Below are positions 1-5,806 of a stretch of 6,208 bases of DNA, piece by piece. The position numbers and the translations under genes were made by a program. Position 1 is the stretch's first letter, and every line of letters starts with the position of its first letter. Source of the stretch: Acidobacteriaceae bacterium (GTDB taxonomy: Bacteria > Acidobacteriota > Terriglobia > Terriglobales > Acidobacteriaceae); contig PMOF01000047.1 of assembly GCA_003162495.1 (NCBI GenBank), positions 1 to 6,208 of the forward strand, written 5' to 3'. The notes under the pieces were generated by a model. That model was given only the letters and a program-made list of their open reading frames with translations. It was not told the origin of the DNA and made no database searches.

Positions 1-36
1 GCTCCAAGCTCGTGCGGCCACGATCTTAACGCAACG

Positions 37-67
37 CCCGCTCATCGCATAGAACGCGATGAACGGG
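37..67. repeat. Stem-loop, 11 paired bases with one mismatch
   Basis: Bases 37-40 pair with 64-67 and 42-48 (TCATCGC) pair with 56-62 (GCGATGA), leaving a single C/A mismatch and a 7-base loop. Neither strand has a T-tract after the stem, so it is not a classical intrinsic terminator. It overlaps the possible TAG end of a plus-strand frame at 50-52 and could be a 3'-end structure of a gene to the left. Confidence 0.45.
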
Positions 68-105
68 GCACAGCTCTTACGGCTCTCTGCGATTCTCATG
101 ACCGG

Positions 106-132
106 GCCGGCAGCCTCCGCTAAGGCTCCGGC
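106..132. repeat. Stem-loop, 10 bp with one bulged base
   Basis: Bases 106-110 and 112-116 pair with 123-132, with C111 bulged and a 6-base loop at 117-122. The arms are AGCCT and AGGCT extended by CCGG on both sides. It lies about 25 bases beyond the 3' end of tRNA-Val in the tRNA's transcription direction and resembles the next stem-loop in sequence (both begin CAGCCT and contain AAGGCT). It has no T-tract. Confidence 0.45.
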
Positions 133-136
133 GCGA

Positions 137-158
137 CAGCCTTCGCCATTGAAGGCTG
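137..158 (-). repeat. Stem-loop abutting the 3' end of tRNA-Val
   Basis: CAGCCTTC at 137-144 pairs perfectly with GAAGGCTG at 151-158 around a 6-base loop. Its right arm includes two bases of the encoded tRNA CCA end (157-159), so in the precursor RNA the hairpin would compete with the free CCA tail. Its position just after the tRNA suggests a role in 3' processing or transcription end, but there is no T-tract on the minus strand after it, so a terminator call is weak. Confidence 0.45.
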
Positions 159-231
159 GTGGGCGCTGCAGGATTCGAACCTGCGACTTCCACCGTGTGA
201 AGGTGGCACTCTACCGCTGAGTTAAGCGCCC
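157..231 (-). tRNA. tRNA-Val (anticodon CAC)
   Basis: Read on the minus strand this folds as a complete 75-base tRNA. It has a 7-bp acceptor stem (GGGCGCT with AGCGCCC), a 4-bp D stem (ACTC with GAGT), a 5-bp anticodon stem (CCACC with GGTGG) and a 5-bp T stem (GCAGG with CCTGC) with loop TTCGAAT. The anticodon loop is TTCACAC, giving anticodon CAC, which reads the valine codon GUG. The terminal CCA is encoded at 157-159 after discriminator A at 160. All stems pair without mismatch, so it appears functional. It is transcribed away from the sigma-factor operon. Confidence 0.96.
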
Positions 232-683
232 CGGAAAGGGCCGGCAAAAGCTGCGCCAGCGGGGCACCCCGTAGGTTAGAGTAACACCAGCGGCGCTTTG
301 CGGCCAACCCCTGCATTCACCGGGGTCTGGCGCGAATCCCGCGAAATCTGCCTATGCGCTGGAGAGCCAGAACAACCCGACCGGCGGCCGAATTCCTGAC
401 CGGGAAGCAGTGGCTGGTGCGCTCATTTCCCAGCTACTGCCTAGCCCAGGGCCCGGGCAGAATGTCCCTCGCCGGCTTGGGCTTAGGCGTCCCTTGCGGC
501 GGTTCGGGGCTGATTGGTTCGGGTTTCTCGTCTGCCTGGGCCCTGTCCTCGATCCAGTCTTCCGACCCCAAACCCGGCGGCTCACGGCCCGGGCCGCGCC
601 CAAACGGCGCCGCAGGGGCAGATTCCAGCGCTGAAACACTTGATTTAGCGCAACCTTCCGGCGAAGATGGGGTTCAAGAAGAC
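232..683. other. Divergent intergenic region, 452 bases, GC-rich, no recognised gene
   Basis: This stretch separates the leftward tRNA-Val from the rightward sigma-factor gene. Frames are open on both strands, including a 110-codon upstream extension in frame with the sigma gene from an ATG at 354. The translations are low-complexity, rich in G, P, S and R, and match no domain, as expected when high GC content makes stop codons rare. A 12-base perfect palindrome (CGGCCCGGGCCG) sits at 585-596. The region presumably holds the sigma operon promoter and a leader, but I see no convincing -35/-10 pair on the plus strand. Confidence 0.5.
278..307 (-). promoter_or_regulatory. Possible promoter of tRNA-Val
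   Basis: On the minus strand TTGGCC (302-307) and TACTCT (278-283) stand 18 bases apart, about 50 bases before the mature tRNA start. They match the -35 consensus at four of six and the -10 consensus at three of six positions. The placement is right for a tRNA leader but the match is weak, so this is only a candidate. Confidence 0.22.
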
Positions 684-1343
684 ATGGCAACCCTGGTCCT
701 GGACAACTCGGTTCTGGGAGCTGGTGCGGCTTCGCGGCCCGGCTCAAGACCGGAAACGGGCGCTGGCCTGGATCCCGCCGGCGACGCAGCCATCATGCTG
801 CGGGTGGCCGCAGGGGACGAAGCCGGTTTCAACTACCTGGTGGGAAAATATCACCGGGCCATGATTCACTTTCTCTTCCGCATGGTTCGCAACCAGGCCA
901 TTGCGGAGGAGTTGGCGCAAGAGGTTTTTCTGCGCGTTTACCGTTCGCGCGAGAGCTATCGGGCCGAGGCCAAGTTCACCACCTGGCTTTACCGGATCGC
1001 GACCAACCTGGCGGTGAACCATGCGCGCGACACCAAGCACGAGCGGTCGGCGCAGACTATTTATCTGGACGCTCCGGATGAGGAGACCGGCACTACGCCG
1101 GACGTGGCGGACGATGAGCCGTCAGTAGAACAAAGGCTCATGCGCGACGAGCGGATGAGCGCCATCCGCATTCACGTAATGGCTCTGCCCGAGCGCCAGC
1201 GGATGGCGGTGCTGATGCACAAGTACCAGGGAATGGATTACCGGGAGATCGGGGAAGTGCTGAAGTTGAGCGAGTCGGCAACTAAATCGCTGCTCTTTCG
1301 CGCCTACCAGACGCTACGAGACAAGCTGAAGGATTTTGTGTAA
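684..1343 (+). CDS. ECF-subfamily RNA polymerase sigma factor (sigma-70 family, RpoE-like)
   Basis: The protein directs RNA polymerase to a specific set of promoters, usually in response to an envelope signal. With the ATG at 684 it has 219 residues, close to the usual ECF length. Sigma region 2 spans about residues 49-115 and includes the core-binding AEELAQEVFLRVYR and the -10-recognition FTTWLYRIATNLAVNHARD. An acidic linker (about 128-148) follows, then region 4 at about 158-212 with ALPERQRMAVLM and the helix-turn-helix DYREIGEVLKLSESATKSLL. A longer in-frame start at 354 would add 110 G/P/S-rich residues unlike any sigma domain, and a shorter one at 795 would begin just before region 2. 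No strong ribosome site distinguishes them, so the start is provisional. The stop lies 44 bases before the anti-sigma start, which indicates an operon and probable autoregulation. The target promoters are unknown. Confidence 0.93.
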   Translation: MATLVLDNSVLGAGAASRPGSRPETGAGLDPAGDAAIMLRVAAGDEAGFNYLVGKYHRAMIHFLFRMVRNQAIAEELAQEVFLRVYRSRESYRAEAKFTTWLYRIATNLAVNHARDTKHERSAQTIYLDAPDEETGTTPDVADDEPSVEQRLMRDERMSAIRIHVMALPERQRMAVLMHKYQGMDYREIGEVLKLSESATKSLLFRAYQTLRDKLKDFV

Positions 1344-1387
1344 GGGAAACATGCCGGGCAACACCGGCAGGGAATGGGGTGGTTACC

Positions 1388-1897
1388 ATGGAAACGATGA
1401 ACAACAATTGCGCTGGAATGGAATCGAAGCTTGCAGAGATGCTGCTCGATCCAGGAGCGGCGCCTGCCAAGGTTCAAAAGCACGTTGCCGACTGCGAAAA
1501 CTGCCGCAAGCAACTGGCGGACTTGCGCGCGACCATGGCCCTGATGGATACCTGGAAGACCCCTGAACCCAGCCCCTACTTTCTGAGCCGTCTTGACGCG
1601 CGGATGCGCGAAGAACGCGCGAGCGCGCCGGCCGGTTGGCCCGAAAGCTGGATTGCAAGGCTTCGGGCGCGTTTCGCCTATGGACCCTCGATGCGGGTTC
1701 GTCCGTTGGCGGCCATGGCGCTTACCGTGGTTTTGTTCCTCGGGGGAGGAGCCTACCTGGGCATCACTGACTGGGATCAGCCTGTGTCGGCTCCGGGACA
1801 GGCTGCGGTGGTGCACGATTTGCAGACGCTGGACAACAACGCGCAACTGCTTGACCAGTTGGAAGCCATGTCCAGCAGCAACGAGAGCGGCGACTAA
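1388..1897 (+). CDS. Zinc-finger anti-sigma factor, single-pass membrane protein
   Basis: This is the likely cognate inhibitor of the sigma factor encoded just upstream. The 169-residue product has the zf-HC2/ZAS signature near the N-terminus: Cys8, then HVADCENC with His32, Cys36 and Cys39 (C-x23-H-x3-C-x2-C), the set expected to bind zinc and cradle the sigma factor. A hydrophobic segment at about residues 107-126 (LAAMALTVVLFLGGGAYLGI) is a transmembrane helix, leaving roughly 43 residues outside, ending in an N/Q/S-rich tail. The cytosolic domain is therefore N-terminal and the sensing part short. GGGGTGG five bases before the ATG at 1388 supports that start; a GTG at 1379, preceded by AGGGA, is an alternative adding three residues. 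The family role is established; pairing with this particular sigma is inferred from adjacency. Whether release follows proteolysis or zinc/thiol chemistry cannot be told. Confidence 0.88.
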   Translation: METMNNNCAGMESKLAEMLLDPGAAPAKVQKHVADCENCRKQLADLRATMALMDTWKTPEPSPYFLSRLDARMREERASAPAGWPESWIARLRARFAYGPSMRVRPLAAMALTVVLFLGGGAYLGITDWDQPVSAPGQAAVVHDLQTLDNNAQLLDQLEAMSSSNESGD

Positions 1898-1941
1898 CCG
1901 CGTGCATGGAGCGCTGGCGCTGGATTCAGGCGGCGGCGACT

Positions 1942-1947
1942 GGGGAG
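1942..1947 (+). promoter_or_regulatory. Ribosome binding site deciding the DUF3106-like start
   Basis: GGGGAG lies six bases before the GTG at 1954. The ATG at 1906 in the same frame has no comparable site, and the GTG start places a clean signal peptide at the N-terminus, so the GTG is preferred. Confidence 0.6.
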
Positions 1948-1953
1948 AAAGTT

Positions 1954-2799
1954 GTGATCAGGGGAGACAAAGCGGAGCGTTTGCGCCGCGCGGCCTGGGC
2001 TGCGGCGGTGGCGGTTCTGTCTTTTCCCTGGGCCTTGGCTCACGGCCAGCACGCAGGTGCCGCTTCGCATCCCGCTCCCAGCGCATCCGCCCCCCGCTCT
2101 TATGCACCCTCGCCTCAAGCTGCCCGGCCCACTGGGCCACAATACTCAGCCCGGCCCGCGGCCCCACAATACAACGGCCGCACGGCCCCGCAGACGCGCG
2201 GCAATGTGCCGGCAGGGGCGCGCCCGGCTTATCCTGGCCGCACTTATCCGGGTCAGGGCTATCCGGGTCAGGGTTACCCACGTCAGGGCTATCCCGGTCA
2301 GGGCAATCCTGGTCTAGGCAATCGAGCTCCCGCCTATCGCGGGTATGAGTCTCCGGGTTACGCCCCTCCGGGCCATCTGGGCGATTGGCTGAATCAGCAC
2401 CGCAATGTTCCTGTGCAGGACCAGGAGCGAATGCTACGCAACGATCCCAACTTCAACCGGCTCCCTGGGCAAGAGCAGCAGCGGCTGGTGCGTCAATTGC
2501 ATCAGGTGAACCAGATGCCCGAACAGCAGCGCGAACGCACGCTGGCCCGCGCGGAGATGATCGAGCACCTGTCGCCGCAGGATCGGATGCAGGTCAACTT
2601 TTCTGCGCGCCGCTTTGCCGCCATGCCGCCGGATCGGCAGGCGCTGATGAGAGGCGCATTCAGGGATCTGCGCGGGGTGCCTCCGGATGAGCGTGGAATC
2701 GTGCTTAACTCCAGCCGCTATCAGGGCGTGTTCACCCCGGACGAGCGCGGAGTGCTGTCAGACATGCTGCGCGTTGAGCCTTACGAGCCGCCGCAGTGA
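1954..2799 (+). CDS. Exported proline-rich protein with DUF3106-like C-terminal region
   Basis: The 281-residue product starts with basic residues (RGDKAERLRR) followed by a hydrophobic core at about 13-29 and a likely signal-peptidase site near ALA-HGQ (about 29-31). Residues 32-140 are low-complexity, rich in P, A, Q, Y and G, with six pentapeptide repeats of the YPGQG type at 93-122; this looks like a flexible, perhaps wall- or membrane-spanning, linker. Residues about 141-272 are helical and Arg/Gln-rich, with recurring L/MP-x-x-x-R/Q units (RLPGQEQQRL, QMPEQQRERTL, HLSPQDRMQ, AMPPDRQALM, GVPPDERG, VFTPDERG) typical of DUF3106 (PF11304). The family's function is not established. It is the third gene of the sigma/anti-sigma operon, 56 bases after the anti-sigma stop, and ends just before a strong terminator. 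A periplasmic partner of the anti-sigma factor or a regulon effector are both possible. An ATG at 1906 would add 16 residues before the signal peptide. Confidence 0.78.
   Translation: MIRGDKAERLRRAAWAAAVAVLSFPWALAHGQHAGAASHPAPSASAPRSYAPSPQAARPTGPQYSARPAAPQYNGRTAPQTRGNVPAGARPAYPGRTYPGQGYPGQGYPRQGYPGQGNPGLGNRAPAYRGYESPGYAPPGHLGDWLNQHRNVPVQDQERMLRNDPNFNRLPGQEQQRLVRQLHQVNQMPEQQRERTLARAEMIEHLSPQDRMQVNFSARRFAAMPPDRQALMRGAFRDLRGVPPDERGIVLNSSRYQGVFTPDERGVLSDMLRVEPYEPPQ
2230..2319 (+). repeat. Six tandem 15-base units encoding YPGQG-type pentapeptides
   Basis: Six in-frame 15-base units read YPGRT, YPGQG, YPGQG, YPRQG, YPGQG and NPGLG. Units two and three differ at one base; the outer units are more diverged. 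The unit length is a multiple of three, so gain or loss of copies would keep the frame. The repeats lie in the linker of the DUF3106-like protein. Confidence 0.9.
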
Positions 2800-2820
2800 C
2801 CAAACGGACAACTGCTAAGA

Positions 2821-2857
2821 AAAAGCGGCAGCGGAGATTTTCTCCGCTGCCGCTTTT
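2821..2857. terminator. Bidirectional intrinsic terminator
   Basis: Bases 2821-2837 and 2841-2857 form a perfect 17-bp inverted repeat around a 3-base TTT loop, with a GC-rich core and an A-tract on the left matched by TTTT on the right. On the plus strand the stem ends in TTTT (2854-2857); on the minus strand it ends in TTTTT followed by CTT. It sits between two convergent genes whose stops are at 2799 and 2876, so it can end both transcripts. Confidence 0.93.
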
Positions 2858-2875
2858 CATTGCGCGCGTGAGGAC

Positions 2876-3409
2876 TCAGAAGAGATTGCCGGAAACCTGT
2901 TCGGCGGCGGAGTAAATCTTCGCGGTAAGAGCATCGCGGGTAAGGATAGGATCGCCTTTGAGCGTGGTGCCGATGGTGATGGTGAATACCTGATCGCGCA
3001 CCCGGCCGACCACACGCTCACCCAGCCCGCCTTTGCGGTCGTCTGCCGCGCAGACCAGGGCCTCGTTGCCGATGGCCTTCAAGGGAGCCGCATCGGCTCC
3101 GCAATCCCTTGCAAGCGCGTCCATCATGCGCGCATGAGGGTCAGCGGCCACCTCCACAGTGATGCGCAGCGTGCGGGTTGCGGCCGCACTCTGATCCACA
3201 AACGCGCAAATCGCAGGCTGCCCGGCGGCCGCTGCGGTAAACGTACCCACTGCGTCACCGCCCAGAAATCCCGAAGCCGTGGCTTCATTCAACCATGCGC
3301 AGTTGTTTGCCGCGTGACTCACTGCCGGCAGGCAAGCCAGACAGAGTCCCAGCACAATGGAAGCGAAGTTGTGGGACGATTCCGACCCCCTCGACCGGCT
3401 ATTTGCCAT
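2876..3409 (-). CDS. Small exported protein of unknown function with four cysteines
   Basis: I do not recognise the family. The 177-residue product has an N-terminal signal peptide: polar/basic residues 1-14, a hydrophobic core at about 15-29 and a likely cleavage site SHA-AN at 33/34. There is no lipobox. The mature part has four cysteines (37, 68, 103, 120), which could form two disulfides in the periplasm. It opens with CAWLNEATASGFLGG, and its first cysteine pair spacing recalls the two-cysteine pattern of DUF3558-type sensor lipoproteins, though this is only a resemblance. The remainder alternates short beta-like stretches (TLRITVEV, QVFTITIGTTL) with helices. The start at 3409 is chosen because GGGAGG lies eight bases before it; a start at 3427 would add six residues. 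It overlaps the cytochrome stop by 11 bases, which suggests translational coupling and a linked role. Confidence 0.75.
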   Translation of the reverse strand: MANSRSRGSESSHNFASIVLGLCLACLPAVSHAANNCAWLNEATASGFLGGDAVGTFTAAAAGQPAICAFVDQSAAATRTLRITVEVAADPHARMMDALARDCGADAAPLKAIGNEALVCAADDRKGGLGERVVGRVRDQVFTITIGTTLKGDPILTRDALTAKIYSAAEQVSGNLF

Positions 3410-5738
3410 TCTGCGGGCCTCCCACATCGTTCACTAGATCGCTGTGCAGGTGCCATGGAATGCTTTCGGTGGAGATTTCAGGATGGATGCGGAGATAGTT
3501 CAGCGAATAGGTCGGCGCACCCGGATCGACCTTCTTATCCACAAACATCGCCTGCTGCTCTGCGGCTTCCTGGGGTTTGCCCATGCGCCGGTAAAGGATG
3601 GATAAGTTATAGTGCGCGGTCAGGTCGTCCGGATCAATCCGCTGCAGCGCTTCAAACTGTTCCATCGCGGCTTGATTGTCATTCTGCTGGTAATAGGTGA
3701 TGCCGAGCTCGCGTCGCGCATCGCGCGATTCAGGGAACATCGCAATCACTTTGCGGAAGTCGGCAATTTCCTGTTCCGTATTGCCGGCTCGCCTCTGTAG
3801 CAGGCCATCGTAATAGAGCGCCCGCGCATTGCCTGGGTCGAGCGAAAGCGCCCTGCGAATAGCCGTGCGCGCCGATCCGTATTTTTCCCAAACAATTTCG
3901 GTGAGGCCGACATTGGTGTAGCCGTCGGCATAAGAAGGCCTCAGCTTGATTACTTCGGTGAAGGCCTGGATGGATTCCGCATATTGGAACTGATCGAGCA
4001 AGGCGATGCCGAGATTGTTCCAGCGCATCCAGTCGGGATTGTCCGCCGGGTCTGCCGCTTCCGGCGCGTTCTCGCCAATCTTCAGCACCCGGCTGCGCGA
4101 GGCGATCTCCACAATCGGGTAGGCGGGGTGATCCTTGCCGAAGATATTGTTCAGATAGCTCTGGCGCAGGTGCCGGTAATTCACCTTGGCAGTCACAGTA
4201 ACTGCACCATCTGCATCCGCGGGCATGCGGAACTGATAGCGCACCAGCACCGAGCGACCGGCCTGCACGCTGTTGTCGTAAGCGACGGAATGAATCGTCC
4301 ACACTTTGTGGTTGTCAACAAACTCGCCCTCGTTGGTAACGGGGCGGTTGGTGAAGCTGTGAGCGCGCGGATCCAACATGCCGTCCGGTTTGAGGAAGCC
4401 GCTGTGATAAATTTCGTTGCCGTTCGCGTCCTTCACCGTGAACTCGACCCACGCTTCGTAAAGATCGCGCACCTCGGGAATCAGCGAGTGGCCGATGTTC
4501 TTGTTCTGGATCACGACATACGCTTCGACGACGTCGCTGGGAGCCAGACTATAGGAGACCTTACCCAGTGGCGCGATCAGCTTGTCGGGCTCTGGCGAAT
4601 TGGTGGCGCCGGCTTTCTTGAGCGCAAAAATATCGACGTTCAGGTAATTGCCGGCGCGCAGGAATTCGATGGTCTTGTTCAGCTGTTGGTCGAAGCCGTA
4701 GTAGAACGGAACCGCGGTGTTGCCTGCCAGCCAGCGGTGCGAAACAAGCGTGCCGTTCTTCGCGCCGTAATCGGGCAGCGTAATGGGGTTGCGCTTCATG
4801 TGGCAGCCCTGGCAGGTGGTGAAGTCGGCGGTGTAAAAGGTGAGAGGGTTGCGCTGCGAAAACTTTGACTGTTGCCACTCGTCATAGGCCGTGAAGGCGC
4901 GGATGAATTTGTAGTCGTTGAGCGGGCTCGGCAGGTTGGCCTTGTGACAGGCGGCGCAGAATTCCGGCTTGTGCAAGAAGTCGTGCATCACCGCCTGGGA
5001 ATGGCGCTCGGGGTGCCTGAGAATCATGTCGAAGGGAACTTCGCCTGGAATGCGCTCTCCATTCTCGTCGACGATCACCGCGGGAACGCCCATCTTCACA
5101 CTGGCATTGCCGTTGGTCGAGTCCAGACTCACAACAGAATGACAAGTGGTGCAGGTAAGTCCGTCGGAGTCGAATTTGGCGCGATCCACTTTCGAGTCTT
5201 CGGTGAGCGCTGAGCCCAACACGCCGATCGGGTTGTGGCAACTGTCGCAGTGGCGCGCAAATGCGATGCCGCGCGTCTTGTCGCGAATCAGGATGTTGAC
5301 GCTGGTGCGATAGAACGGGGTGCGGAATGCGTTCGAATGCAAGGCCTGCCGCCACTGGCTGTAGGCCTCCTGGTGACAGGTGCCGCAATACTCTGCGCTG
5401 GGATACGCGCCCGGCTGAAGAAAACCCTCGCCCTGAACCTGTACATTGCCGGGAGTGAATGGATTCTTTGGCCCATAGTGGAAGTTATAACTCGGAGTTA
5501 CAACCGAGTTATACGCCTTGCGGTCCGCTTCGGTTCTCTGCTCGGCCTTGGCCTTCCACTTAGCCAGGGCTTCGCGCTGCGCCGGAGTGTCCACTGCGGG
5601 CGCGGCCCCCTTGGGCGGAGGCGTATACGCAGGCGGAGGAGTGAGCGCGGCCCCGTCCTGGGCCAGAGCGGGGGCTAACTGGTACCCCGCCAGCAACAGC
5701 CCGGCAACCACAAGCAGTGCGTTTGCGATCTTTCTCAT
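3399..5738 (-). CDS. Exported pentahaem cytochrome c with C-terminal TPR repeats
   Basis: The 779-residue product carries a signal peptide (MRKIANALLVVAGLLLAGYQ, cleavage near ALA-QDG at about 26/27), a proline-rich stretch (31-50) and a charged helix (53-76). A haem domain follows with five CxxCH motifs: CGTCH 118-122, CDSCH 164-168, CTTCH 196-200, CAACH 261-265 and CQGCH 309-313. The spacing and context (AEYCGTCHQEAYSQWRQALH) resemble the cytochrome c554-type multihaem family. Residues about 390-550 form a probable beta-rich domain with NIGHSLIPEVRDLYEAWVEF. Residues about 567-735 hold four to five TPR units such as WNNLGIALLDQFQYAESIQA. It should be exported, carry covalent haem and transfer electrons in the periplasm or at the cell surface, while the TPRs bind a partner protein; substrate and partner are unknown. 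AGGAG five bases upstream fixes the ATG at 5738; a GTG at 5810 would bury the signal peptide. It follows the CRTAC1-like gene by 68 bases. Confidence 0.92.
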   Translation of the reverse strand: MRKIANALLVVAGLLLAGYQLAPALAQDGAALTPPPAYTPPPKGAAPAVDTPAQREALAKWKAKAEQRTEADRKAYNSVVTPSYNFHYGPKNPFTPGNVQVQGEGFLQPGAYPSAEYCGTCHQEAYSQWRQALHSNAFRTPFYRTSVNILIRDKTRGIAFARHCDSCHNPIGVLGSALTEDSKVDRAKFDSDGLTCTTCHSVVSLDSTNGNASVKMGVPAVIVDENGERIPGEVPFDMILRHPERHSQAVMHDFLHKPEFCAACHKANLPSPLNDYKFIRAFTAYDEWQQSKFSQRNPLTFYTADFTTCQGCHMKRNPITLPDYGAKNGTLVSHRWLAGNTAVPFYYGFDQQLNKTIEFLRAGNYLNVDIFALKKAGATNSPEPDKLIAPLGKVSYSLAPSDVVEAYVVIQNKNIGHSLIPEVRDLYEAWVEFTVKDANGNEIYHSGFLKPDGMLDPRAHSFTNRPVTNEGEFVDNHKVWTIHSVAYDNSVQAGRSVLVRYQFRMPADADGAVTVTAKVNYRHLRQSYLNNIFGKDHPAYPIVEIASRSRVLKIGENAPEAADPADNPDWMRWNNLGIALLDQFQYAESIQAFTEVIKLRPSYADGYTNVGLTEIVWEKYGSARTAIRRALSLDPGNARALYYDGLLQRRAGNTEQEIADFRKVIAMFPESRDARRELGITYYQQNDNQAAMEQFEALQRIDPDDLTAHYNLSILYRRMGKPQEAAEQQAMFVDKKVDPGAPTYSLNYLRIHPEISTESIPWHLHSDLVNDVGGPQNGK
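3418..3423 (-). promoter_or_regulatory. Ribosome binding site inside the cytochrome gene end
   Basis: GGGAGG on the minus strand lies eight bases before the ATG at 3409 and within the last codons of the cytochrome gene (its VGG codons). It decides the start of the small exported protein and supports coupled translation. Confidence 0.6.
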
Positions 5739-5743
5739 ACAAA

Positions 5744-5748
5744 CTCCT
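5744..5748 (-). promoter_or_regulatory. Ribosome binding site of the cytochrome gene
   Basis: AGGAG on the minus strand lies five bases before the ATG at 5738. It favours this start over the upstream in-frame GTG at 5810, which overlaps the preceding stop codon and has no close ribosome site. Confidence 0.75.
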
Positions 5749-5806
5749 GTTGGGTGCACCTGGGAGTAACCCGGATATCCAACCTTGTCTCTCATTACAC
5801 TTCCAG

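Larger units (their letters stand above)
1..156. other. Intergenic tail without a convincing gene, rich in stem-loops
   Basis: No recognisable protein is visible here. On the plus strand, one frame stays open from the left edge to a TAG at 50-52 and another to a TAA at 30-32 would be shorter; either could be the end of a gene lying to the left, but the residues match no family I know. On the minus strand an ATG at 97-99, with GGAGG nine bases upstream, opens a 33-codon frame running off the left edge (it begins MRIAESRKSC); it is too short to judge. The clearest content is three inverted repeats at 37-67, 106-132 and 137-158, listed separately. Confidence 0.4.

Noticed and set aside
157..231. 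tRNA-Val as a site of integration of a mobile element
   Set aside because: No integrase gene and no second copy of the tRNA 3' end is present in the window, so there is nothing to support an attachment site.
640..668. Possible plus-strand promoter with TTGATT at 640-645 and GAAGAT at 663-668
   Set aside because: The -10 match is only three of six, and the implied transcript start would leave under ten bases before the ATG at 684, with no room for a ribosome site.
352..747. A 131-codon open frame on the minus strand in the tRNA/sigma intergenic region
   Set aside because: Its translation is P/R/S/G-rich with no domain, it runs into the sigma gene antisense, and open frames occur by chance in this GC-rich stretch.
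1304..1846. A 180-codon minus-strand open frame over the anti-sigma gene
   Set aside because: It is antisense to a gene with a zinc-finger signature and a membrane segment, and its own translation has no recognisable feature.
2230..2319. CRISPR-like array
   Set aside because: The repeats are contiguous 15-base units without spacers and encode an in-frame peptide repeat.
1593..2348. A 251-codon plus-strand frame overlapping the anti-sigma and DUF3106-like genes
   Set aside because: It spans two real genes in another frame and translates to a low-complexity sequence rich in R, S, G and C.
3984..4868. A 294-codon open frame on the plus strand inside the cytochrome gene
   Set aside because: It lies wholly antisense to a gene with clear domains, is in the codon-aligned mirror frame common in GC-rich genes, and its translation is a V/A/H/R-rich sequence with no motif.
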